IMG/VR virus record: IMGVR_UViG_3300038629_000353
Coordinates: 1 to 40,134 of that record
Direction: 5' to 3' (one strand)
DNA length: 40,134 bases
Source: a virus
Positions 13,852-19,940 of the stretch are shown in pieces (position 1 is the first letter of the stretch; each line of letters begins with the position of its first letter). Below the pieces are notes generated by a model. It was not told where the DNA came from. It saw only the letters and a list, made by a program, of their open reading frames with translations, and searched no databases. The position numbers were made by a program, and so were the translations under genes.

Positions 13852-14707
13852 AAAGAAAACACGCAAGAAGCTGGGTAAAAAATTAGGGGCGAAGAAAAAG
13901 ACACCTGCCCCCACGTCTTCGATCCTTGACAAGATCCAGCCAGTCACCGAACTGAAAACGAACACAGTGATGATGGTGTACGGTCGCTCCGGCACCGGTA
14001 AGACGCACTTCGGTTCGACGTTCCCCAAGCCGATCCTGTTCATCGACACCAACGAGCGCGGCACTGAGACCATTGCGTTGGAAGAGGACATCGATGTCGT
14101 GCGTGTCACCGAATGGGCTGAGATCGACGAGCTGTACTGGGCGTTGCTTAACAAAGAGACGGACGTCGCGTACAAGTCCATCGTCATCGATCAGGTGAGC
14201 AACCTGCAGGACATCGGCATGGCTGAGGTGTTACGCAAAGGCCGCAAGGGTCGAGACGAAACATTCACGCAACGTAACTGGGGACAGTTGTCCGGAATGC
14301 TGAAGCAATTCATCAGTGACTTCCGTGACCTGTCTGACCATTACAATCTGCTGCTGATTGCGCACGAGCGTATCAACGAAGCAGGCGACGATGAGGAAGA
14401 GACCATCGAGCCCAGCATCGGTGCACGCGTGATGCCGTCAGTGAGTTCCTTTCTCGACGGTGCTGTCGATGCCATCGGATCCACGTTCATCAAAGAGCGT
14501 TGGGAAACGGAAGATAAAGAAGAAGTTAGGCATGTGGACTACTGTATGCGAATCGGTCCTCACGCGTACTACTCGACAAAGATTCGCAGACCAGTGTCCG
14601 CTGGTCCGATCCCGGAGCTGCTCGTCAACCCGACGTATCAGAAAGTAAAGGATTTAACCACGGGCAAACAGAAACCAAAACGTAAAAAAGTCAGGAGAAA
14701 AAACTAA
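13841..14707 (+). CDS. Sak4-like RecA-family single-strand annealing ATPase
   Basis: A 288-residue protein of the phage Sak4/AAA_24 type (a short RecA core). Walker A GRSGTGKT is at 48-55 and Walker B SIVIDQ at 113-118. Both termini carry Lys/Arg-rich tails (residues 1-20 and the last 20) that probably bind DNA. It is expected to promote annealing or strand exchange with the ssDNA-binding protein encoded next. The start at 13841 is preferred because GAGGACAATCAC precedes it; an ATG six codons upstream has no such site. The stop overlaps the next ATG. Confidence 0.88.
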   Translation: MALKKKTRKKLGKKLGAKKKTPAPTSSILDKIQPVTELKTNTVMMVYGRSGTGKTHFGSTFPKPILFIDTNERGTETIALEEDIDVVRVTEWAEIDELYWALLNKETDVAYKSIVIDQVSNLQDIGMAEVLRKGRKGRDETFTQRNWGQLSGMLKQFISDFRDLSDHYNLLLIAHERINEAGDDEEETIEPSIGARVMPSVSSFLDGAVDAIGSTFIKERWETEDKEEVRHVDYCMRIGPHAYYSTKIRRPVSAGPIPELLVNPTYQKVKDLTTGKQKPKRKKVRRKN

Positions 14708-15495
14708 TGGCAACACGTAAGAAGCGGCCTGCTAAAAAGGCGAGCAAGAAAAAAACGTCACGCGGACGTCGGGGTAAGAACACCATATCGGTCGATTTTA
14801 CGGATGTTGAGTCCGGGGGTGGATCACCCACGCCTGATGGCTACTACGTTGGTGAAATCACCAAGGCGGAACAGGAGGTCAGTCAGAGCGGTAACGACAT
14901 GATCGTTGTGCGTTGGAAGACCAACATCGGTTCTATCGTGTTCGACCGGTTCGTTTTAGTTCCTCAGTCACTCTGGGTGCTGCGTACGGCACTTGAGTCC
15001 ATGGGGTACGACATCCCGGACGGTCCCTTCGATTTTGATCCTGATGATCTGGTCGGTGACAAGTGTGGACTGGAAATCACCAACGAGGAGTACGAAGAAA
15101 AAGATCAGCCTCGGGTAACGGGTTACATGCCTGCTGATGTCGCCGAAGCGGAGATCGAAAAAGCCGGTGGCTACGTTGAGCAGGAGGAAGGCGAAGAAGA
15201 AGAAGGCGAAGAGGAAGAAGGCGAAGAGGAGGAAGGCGAAGAAGAAGAAGGCGAAGAGGAAGAAGAAGAAGCACCTCCCGCTCGCAAAAAAGCCTCGAAG
15301 AAAAAGAAAGCTCCAGCGAAAAAGAAGAAGAGAGCCTCGGGTGCATTACGACCGGGTGCGCGCGTCGTGTTTGAAGACGAAGACGGCGAAGAGTATCAGG
15401 GCGTGATCGAGGGCATCGAAGACGACATCGCAATCGTCGTTGACGATGAAGAAGGTGAATGGGAGATTCCGGTCGGTGAGCTGAAGAAGGCGTGA
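14707..15495 (+). CDS. DUF669-like ssDNA-binding protein with acidic repeat
   Basis: A 262-residue protein in four parts. Residues 1-27 are a Lys/Arg-rich tail. Residues about 30-155 are an OB-fold-like domain similar to DUF669, often the phage SSB next to Sak4 (GYYVGEITKAEQEVSQSGND, then FDRFVLVPQSL). Residues about 159-189 are a Glu-Gly tandem repeat followed by a Lys/Ala-rich linker. A C-terminal SH3/KOW-like beta domain (RPGARVVFEDEDGEEYQGVI) ends the protein. The acidic block may act like the acidic C-tail of bacterial SSB. AGGAGAAAAAACTA precedes the ATG, which overlaps the upstream stop. Confidence 0.78.
   Translation: MATRKKRPAKKASKKKTSRGRRGKNTISVDFTDVESGGGSPTPDGYYVGEITKAEQEVSQSGNDMIVVRWKTNIGSIVFDRFVLVPQSLWVLRTALESMGYDIPDGPFDFDPDDLVGDKCGLEITNEEYEEKDQPRVTGYMPADVAEAEIEKAGGYVEQEEGEEEEGEEEEGEEEEGEEEEGEEEEEEAPPARKKASKKKKAPAKKKKRASGALRPGARVVFEDEDGEEYQGVIEGIEDDIAIVVDDEEGEWEIPVGELKKA
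15184..15275 (+). repeat. 15-bp in-frame tandem repeat encoding Glu-Gly block
   Basis: Five copies of a 15-bp unit (GAAGGCGAAGAGGAA type, GGC at 15190, 15205, 15220, 15235 and 15250) encode EGEEE. The GAA/GAG choice varies between copies. Its length could change by slippage without breaking the frame. Confidence 0.9.
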
Positions 15496-16919
15496 TCCGA
15501 ACTGAACTTCGTTCCTATCAGGCAGAGGCTGTCGCGGCGGCACGTCCGCACGACGGCTTCTGCCTATTTCCAGAGCAACGCACAGGGAAGTGTCTTGTCT
15601 CTCTCGCGATTGTGGATGAGCGCAAGCCCGATGTACTGATCATCCTTTGTCCGAAGAAAGCGGTGCTCACGTGGAACACGGAGATCGATAAGCACCTCGA
15701 CAACGACTGGGACTGTGAAATTTACATCATCACATATCAGGAGCCCGTCAAAAATCTCGACCTGCGCAAGGATTGGTACAAAGAGACGCTGAAGTGGAAA
15801 AAACAAGGCGTCAAGATGATGATCATCGGTGACGAGATCCACTACATCAAAAAGCCGGGAACTGCCCAAGGCAGATTCGCACGCACGTTAGCCAAGCGTT
15901 GCGTCTGGAAACTCGCTCTCAGTGGCACGCCAACTGACACCGGCTTCGAGCAGTACTGGGCAATTTTTGATTTTATCGATCACAAAGAAATTTTTGGCAC
16001 CTACGATAGCTTTAAGGAGGAGTACTGTGTTTATGAAATCAAAAGACGCAAAGACGGACGACAGTACCCCGTGCTCACGGGATATCGAAACGAAGAGCAA
16101 CTGCTCGAAGTCATCCATGAGTACAGTTATCGAATCACGTTTAACGAAGCGCGAGTTGCCATGGGAAAGTCCCCCGTGCGCCTCCGCAGGAAGAAAGTGC
16201 GTTTCGACCTCAGTCGTAAGGCGCGTACGATCTACAACGAATTAGAAAAAGACATGGAAACCACCATAGGCGAGTTAACGGTGGGTGCTCCGCTACCGGT
16301 CACACTGCCGCAGAAATTGCAGCAGGTTTGTGGTGGTTTCCTTTTACATCAGGAGCGTGTTCCGGGACAACGGAAACGCATTCGGACAGTGATCCCATGC
16401 GGCACGGAAAAGCTTGACCAACTCATGGGGCTGTTGTCTGGCTTCGGGCAGGAGAAGGCTGTTATCTGTTGTCGATTTACGCACGAGATCGATGCCATCG
16501 CAGCCCAGTTTGACGAGTTCGGTTGGACGTACAAGATCATCGATGGCAGTCACGAATGGGACGAGAAGTTCGATGTGGACTTCGTCATCTTGCAGGTGAA
16601 GAGCGGTCTTGGGTTCGATCTGTCTGAGGCAAATGTGTACGTGTTTTACAGCTGGGACCAGAGCTGGATCACGTTCGACCAGTCGCGTTTCCGCATCATG
16701 AACATGGAAACTACCAACTGGGTGTACTACTACTTTATGATGGCGAACGACACGATAGAGGACGAATTTTATGAAGCTGTCGCGAAGAAGAAAGAATTCT
16801 CACGGCTCGTGCTCGACAAGTACCGTAAAGAGAAGGTACAAAAGCGTCGAGGAGCAACTCGAAGGGGTGCGCGCAGAATTCGAAAAACCCGTATCCTTGC
16901 AGATGCCCCCTATAGGTGA
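15492..16919 (+). CDS. SNF2-like superfamily 2 helicase
   Basis: A 475-residue SF2 helicase/translocase of the SNF2-like type common in phages. Motifs: SYQAEAV (Q-like, 8-14), EQRTGKC (28-34, Walker A with Cys instead of Thr after Lys), GDEIH (113-117), LSGTPTD (143-149), and a C-terminal SGLGFDLSEA...DQSRFRIMN, which contains the motif V/VI region. It probably remodels replication or recombination intermediates. The start is a GTG overlapping the upstream stop (GTGA), with AAGAAGG before it. The C-terminal 30 residues are very basic. Confidence 0.88.
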   Translation: MIRTELRSYQAEAVAAARPHDGFCLFPEQRTGKCLVSLAIVDERKPDVLIILCPKKAVLTWNTEIDKHLDNDWDCEIYIITYQEPVKNLDLRKDWYKETLKWKKQGVKMMIIGDEIHYIKKPGTAQGRFARTLAKRCVWKLALSGTPTDTGFEQYWAIFDFIDHKEIFGTYDSFKEEYCVYEIKRRKDGRQYPVLTGYRNEEQLLEVIHEYSYRITFNEARVAMGKSPVRLRRKKVRFDLSRKARTIYNELEKDMETTIGELTVGAPLPVTLPQKLQQVCGGFLLHQERVPGQRKRIRTVIPCGTEKLDQLMGLLSGFGQEKAVICCRFTHEIDAIAAQFDEFGWTYKIIDGSHEWDEKFDVDFVILQVKSGLGFDLSEANVYVFYSWDQSWITFDQSRFRIMNMETTNWVYYYFMMANDTIEDEFYEAVAKKKEFSRLVLDKYRKEKVQKRRGATRRGARRIRKTRILADAPYR

Positions 16920-16963
16920 ATCGGTGAAAAAGTAGTGCAATATTTTTGCGGAAATACGGTTTT

Positions 16964-17464
16964 ATGAACGAAGCGAGTTTATGGGAGTGGCTGCGCGATG
17001 TTGCGCTGCCCATAGGACATTACTCCAGAATCGAATCCCCAGACACCGCGCCGGGATTTCCTGACGTATTCTTTTGTGTGGGTCAAGATCCACGTCCTAG
17101 TCGCAGAGATACACTCCCTACTCCGGGCAAAGCTGGCTGCGGCACCATCGAATTGAAAGCGACCGACCGCAGCCTGCGTGTGCCCTTCCCTGATGAGGAG
17201 AAGGGACTGCACCCATCACAGCTGCGATGGATCCGAGAGAACGTAGCTGCAGGTGGAGTCGTTTTGATCATTGCAGAAACTCCCGGTATCATTTACATTA
17301 TCCACGGCAAGGATGCCGCGAAATTTAACGGGGCAAGTCACGAAGACCTGCTTGAGATGTCATGGGATACCCTGAGCAGGAAAGAACCTAAACAAGCTGC
17401 ATCCATACTGGATAAAATGCTTAGAGTGACGGACAACTTCCGTCTTCACGCAGAGTACTACTGA
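16964..17464 (+). CDS. VRR-NUC/Holliday-resolvase-like nuclease
   Basis: A 166-residue nuclease of the PD-(D/E)XK superfamily, nearest to VRR-NUC or Hjr-type enzymes. Key residues: GFPDVFF (Asp34), TIELKA (Glu63, Lys65), and LHPSQLRW (Gln86). An extra loop (residues about 38-58, rich in Pro and Arg) lies between the first and second motif. It would cleave branched DNA during recombination or packaging. The start is uncertain: ATG at 16964 is used; a TTG at 16946 is also in frame, and neither has a good ribosome site. Confidence 0.8.
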   Translation: MNEASLWEWLRDVALPIGHYSRIESPDTAPGFPDVFFCVGQDPRPSRRDTLPTPGKAGCGTIELKATDRSLRVPFPDEEKGLHPSQLRWIRENVAAGGVVLIIAETPGIIYIIHGKDAAKFNGASHEDLLEMSWDTLSRKEPKQAASILDKMLRVTDNFRLHAEYY

Positions 17465-17475
17465 GGAGAATAACA

Positions 17476-17694
17476 ATGTCATTTGGAGATGAAAATGCAG
17501 TTGAAGCAACAGGTGCCGGTCGTCAACTAATGGACCACCGTCCACCCACTGTCAGCGAGAGGCTGCAGCAAGAGAAGAAAGAGTTGGAGCTACGCTTGGA
17601 GGCAATCACGTCGCTGCTCGATGAGCTGAACGAAGCTCCGGGTGTCATGTCCATCCTCGACAAGCTCTCGACGCTGGGTCATAGGGTGTACTGA
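17476..17694 (+). CDS. Small coiled-coil protein
   Basis: A 72-residue protein, MSFGDENAVEATGAG to LGHRVY. Residues about 28-50 (VSERLQQEKKELELRL) form a clear coiled coil. GAGGAGAATAACA precedes the ATG, 12 bp after the nuclease stop. Its TGA overlaps the start of the MazG-like gene. The N-terminal layout is similar to small phage proteins of unknown role. Oligomerisation is likely; no function is inferred. Confidence 0.72.
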   Translation: MSFGDENAVEATGAGRQLMDHRPPTVSERLQQEKKELELRLEAITSLLDELNEAPGVMSILDKLSTLGHRVY

Positions 17695-18110
17695 TGCGCA
17701 GCTGCACCTTCCGAAACAAACATCATGTCGAGTGCTGCACTGAGTGTGGCCTCGGCATTGATTTCTGCCAGTGCGCTGAGCCTGACAACATAGCGGATGA
17801 CCGACTGACCAGTGCAGACGGTCTCATCTTTAGATTGATCCGTGACGAACTGGTAGCTGCGCGCGAAGCATTCCCCGGCAAGACACACATGCTTTGTGCA
17901 CTGGTCGAAGAGGTGGGTGAACTTGCCCAAGCAATGATGCAACACGACCGCAGTGAAGGGACCAGCGTGACTGAGGTCCTGCGTGAAGCAGTGCAGGTAG
18001 CAACGATGGCAATACGCGTCGCAGTCGAAGGGGACGACAACTTCCTGTACGAATTCCCTGCGGTCGAAGATGATTTACCACGCGGACCAGTTGGAGGGCA
18101 ATACCAATGA
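17694..18110 (+). CDS. MazG-like protein with N-terminal Cys cluster
   Basis: A 138-residue protein. The C-terminal part resembles an all-alpha NTP pyrophosphohydrolase (MazG-like): LVEEVGELAQAM supplies Glu72, Glu73 and Glu76, and EAVQVATMAIR supplies Glu98, but the expected Asp of the E-x-x-D pair is Gln101. The N-terminus carries CCTECG and CQC (Cys14, 15, 18, 25, 27), a possible zinc knuckle. If active it would hydrolyse (d)NTPs such as dUTP or alarmone-type nucleotides. The ATG overlaps the upstream stop (TGATG). Confidence 0.7.
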   Translation: MRSCTFRNKHHVECCTECGLGIDFCQCAEPDNIADDRLTSADGLIFRLIRDELVAAREAFPGKTHMLCALVEEVGELAQAMMQHDRSEGTSVTEVLREAVQVATMAIRVAVEGDDNFLYEFPAVEDDLPRGPVGGQYQ

Positions 18111-18361
18111 GATACGACCGCGAACGTGTCACCAAGATCCTCGACAAGATGCTCGACAACGCTCGACGCAAGGGCATCTACCAGATGGATGAATGCACCG
18201 ACGAGCTGGAGAAACTGATCGGGGATGTTCGATCAGAGTCAATCCAGTACACGTGGACCGAGGCCTGCTCACATTATGATCGCGGCATGGACCCGCGCAA
18301 CTACACTATCCCATTGCTGGTGGAGAAAGCACGGAGCGATCTCAACCCGAAGAGAGAGTGA
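18107..18361 (+). CDS. Small helical protein, unknown function
   Basis: An 84-residue, mostly helical protein, MRYDRERVTKILD to NPKRE. GGAGGGCAATACCA precedes the ATG, which overlaps the MazG-like stop (ATGA). The C-terminal segment NYTIPLLVEKARSDLNP has a mixed pattern. It may work with the MazG-like protein given the coupling, but nothing in the sequence shows this. I do not recognise the family. Confidence 0.7.
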   Translation: MRYDRERVTKILDKMLDNARRKGIYQMDECTDELEKLIGDVRSESIQYTWTEACSHYDRGMDPRNYTIPLLVEKARSDLNPKRE

Positions 18362-18362
18362 C

Positions 18363-18530
18363 ATGGTTGCATGGTGGTGGATTCCAATTACGTTATTCAT
18401 CGGAGTAACGATGGGTGTTTTTATAATAGCGCTGTTCGCAGCAAACGATCACAGAGAGAAAAATTATGACTCAAGACCAGAACGGAGAAGACGGAAGCGA
18501 GCCAGAGCAAACCGTGGTAGCAAAGGGTGA
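18363..18530 (+). CDS. Small membrane protein, DUF3789-like
   Basis: A 55-residue protein with one transmembrane helix (WWWIPITLFIGVTMGVFIIA, residues about 4-23) followed by a basic tail (ERRRRKRARANRG). The layout resembles DUF3789-type small phage membrane proteins (LFIGxxxGVFIxAL). The ATG is 1 bp after the previous stop with AAGAGAGAGTGAC upstream. The basic C-terminal half overlaps the next gene by 65 bp in another frame. Topology would place the basic tail in the cytoplasm. Confidence 0.65.
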   Translation: MVAWWWIPITLFIGVTMGVFIIALFAANDHREKNYDSRPERRRRKRARANRGSKG

Positions 18531-18723
18531 GGACGATGGGTCGGAAGACGCTCCTGATCTGGGGATCTCAGTCGGTGTGGAAGACGGCAACGTAATTATT
18601 GTGTTCACTCAACGACTTACAACGCTGGGCATGCCCCCTGAAGCAGCTGAAAAGATGGCGAACGCCCTGCTTAAACACGCTGCTGACGCTCGTGCAATGA
18701 GAGTTAAGCTGGAGAACCCCTAG
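18466..18723 (+). CDS. Small acidic protein, unknown function
   Basis: An 85-residue protein with an acidic, disordered first third (residues 1-30) and an alpha/beta remainder (ISVGVEDGNVIIVFTQRL, then PPEAAEKMANALLKHAADAR). AGAGAGAAAAATT precedes the ATG, inside the previous gene. I do not recognise the family; a MHC-like or dimerising role cannot be told. It ends just before the palindromic promoter at 18728. Confidence 0.7.
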   Translation: MTQDQNGEDGSEPEQTVVAKGEDDGSEDAPDLGISVGVEDGNVIIVFTQRLTTLGMPPEAAEKMANALLKHAADARAMRVKLENP

Positions 18724-18727
18724 TTCC

Positions 18728-18755
18728 TATACACACAAGCGGAAGTGTGTATACT
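18728..18755 (+). promoter_or_regulatory. Palindromic promoter/operator P6
   Basis: A perfect 9-bp inverted repeat, TATACACAC-8-GTGTGTATA (18728-18753). It contains CAC-ACA-AGCGGA-AGT-GTG, close to the dyad of P1-P5, placed between TATACA (18728-18733) and TATACT (18750-18755) with a 16-bp spacer. It lies in a 64-bp gap between genes. A hairpin role in RNA is the alternative. Confidence 0.6.
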
Positions 18756-18787
18756 AGTGGCTAAATCTAACACTGGAGGTAGTCCGC

Positions 18788-18967
18788 ATGGCAATGCAAG
18801 CTCACAGCGACAGCGTTGGCGCACAGATGGCAATGATGCGCAAGCGAGGCTGGAAAAAATGTGCGAACCCGGAATGCAAGAAGCGTTTCGAGGGTCTCAC
18901 CATCACCACATACTGCTCGGACGAGTGTCGTTTCCGGGCAGCTTATCTGCGACGCAAAGGAAAATAA
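18788..18967 (+). CDS. 59-residue zinc-finger protein
   Basis: A 59-residue protein starting MAMQAHSDSVGAQM. Its second half has CANPEC (25-30) and YCSDEC (42-47), a C-x4-C...C-x3-C pattern of the zinc-ribbon/FCS type, flanked by basic residues (RKRGWKK and RRKGK). It may bind DNA or RNA. GGAGGTAGTCCGC precedes the ATG. It is the first gene after the palindromic promoter P6, so it could be a regulator made from that promoter. This is inference. Confidence 0.72.
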   Translation: MAMQAHSDSVGAQMAMMRKRGWKKCANPECKKRFEGLTITTYCSDECRFRAAYLRRKGK

Positions 18968-18970
18968 AAC

Positions 18971-19207
18971 ATGGCGTTTTTAAAACAGCACCGTAAGGCA
19001 GAGCTGCAACTCGAAGGGCGAAAGCTCATCGGTAAGTTTGCCGTGAGCCTGACCAACTCGGGTGACCGCGAGGTAATCCTTGAGTTCATCAATGAGATGC
19101 GCAAGCAGCTCCGCGAGTTCGATCCCAATAAGGGGAAGAAGAAGACAGGCGCGAAGCGACGTACCAAGAAGAAAGCTAAGCGCAAGGTCATCAAGAGACG
19201 CAGGTGA
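18971..19207 (+). CDS. Small protein with very basic C-terminal tail
   Basis: A 78-residue protein. Residues 1-48 form a helical domain (GRKLIGKFAVSLTNSGDREV), and residues about 53-78 are almost all Lys/Arg (KKKTGAKRRTKKKAKRK), which points to nucleic-acid binding. AAAGGAAAATAAAAC precedes the ATG, 3 bp after the zinc-finger gene stop. Similar basic tails occur on the Sak4-like and SSB-like proteins in this operon. Function unknown. Confidence 0.72.
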   Translation: MAFLKQHRKAELQLEGRKLIGKFAVSLTNSGDREVILEFINEMRKQLREFDPNKGKKKTGAKRRTKKKAKRKVIKRRR

Positions 19208-19668
19208 TCATGGTCGATCTAGAGGGCACGCTAAGCGATCACACTGAGCGCTTAGCAACCCTTCTGGAGAACGAAGAGAAGTACCGGAAGCGTGACCGTA
19301 CTGCGTGGAAGACCTACTACGCAGGACTCATTGACGATCCGCCACGCTCACACATCATGGAGCTGGTGCGCGAGTACATCTCGGAAGACATTCGTCCCCT
19401 CATCTACAGCACTCGCTTCATCAACAAGTACAAGCATGAAGAGCAGTGGCTGAGGCTGCACGGACTGTGGGATGAGGTCGATCTCTTGCAACGCGAACCC
19501 CACATGACCAAGATCAAGGGACCTGATCTCGTCACCCAGTGGGTGCGTCAGTACGAGCCGTTACTCCTCGTTGATGACCGGGACGAGGTGCGTGAGTTGG
19601 TGCGTAAACTGCCGGGAAGCTGCGTTGCTTACGCACCCGAAGCGTTCATCAACTTGGAGGGAGTATGA
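19204..19668 (+). CDS. HAD-type phosphatase (PNKP 3'-phosphatase-like)
   Basis: A 154-residue HAD-superfamily protein resembling the 3'-phosphatase half of T4 polynucleotide kinase and its stand-alone phage relatives. Motif I is VDLEGTL (Asp5, Glu7), motif II YSTR (Ser69-Arg71), a Lys near 103-105, and motif IV LLVDDRDE (Asp124, Asp125). The second motif I acid is Glu, where DxD is usual. It could repair 3'-phosphate ends. The start is a GTG overlapping the previous stop (GTGA); an ATG at 19210 with AGGTG before it is an equal candidate. Confidence 0.78.
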   Translation: MIMVDLEGTLSDHTERLATLLENEEKYRKRDRTAWKTYYAGLIDDPPRSHIMELVREYISEDIRPLIYSTRFINKYKHEEQWLRLHGLWDEVDLLQREPHMTKIKGPDLVTQWVRQYEPLLLVDDRDEVRELVRKLPGSCVAYAPEAFINLEGV

Positions 19669-19940
19669 AAATTCACTGCGCAAACGGGTGGCTCTTCCAC
19701 GAATGGAAGAACAACCAGTGCGACCGATGTGGTGTTACCTACCGGGGAACCCTGACCGACGTGACATGGGGGGACGACCCGTCCCTTTTTGGAGTGCCCG
19801 TGCCAGACCCCCTTGTTGGTCCTGCATCCCGACGCGGTTCGGTGCGCCCCCTGCTCCGGCTGGTCCGGGTACACCGCGACGAGCACGATTCATCATCCGC
19901 GAACGCTGCATGTGACCCCGCAAGTTCGGAGGGATCATAG
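19665..19940 (+). CDS. Small Cys-containing protein overlapping a convergent gene
   Basis: A 91-residue reading frame with a strong ribosome site (GGAGGGAGT) and an ATG overlapping the previous stop, so translation start is well supported. The first 30 residues (MKIHCANGWLFHEW, then NNQCDRCG) look like a small zinc-binding module. From about residue 24 the frame runs antisense to the last 206 bp of the convergent virion gene, and it becomes Pro/Arg/Ser-rich. The C-terminal part may be only tolerated read-through. Function unknown. Confidence 0.55.
   Translation: MKIHCANGWLFHEWKNNQCDRCGVTYRGTLTDVTWGDDPSLFGVPVPDPLVGPASRRGSVRPLLRLVRVHRDEHDSSSANAACDPASSEGS

Noticed and set aside
15184-15275. Short regular repeat, possibly a CRISPR
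   Set aside because: The repeats are 15 bp, directly adjacent, have no spacers, and encode a Glu-Gly block in frame.
18421-18445. TATAATAGCGCT in the small membrane protein gene
   Set aside because: It resembles a -10 plus dyad core by chance, but there are no outer arms, no -35 at the right distance, and the order is reversed relative to the real sites.
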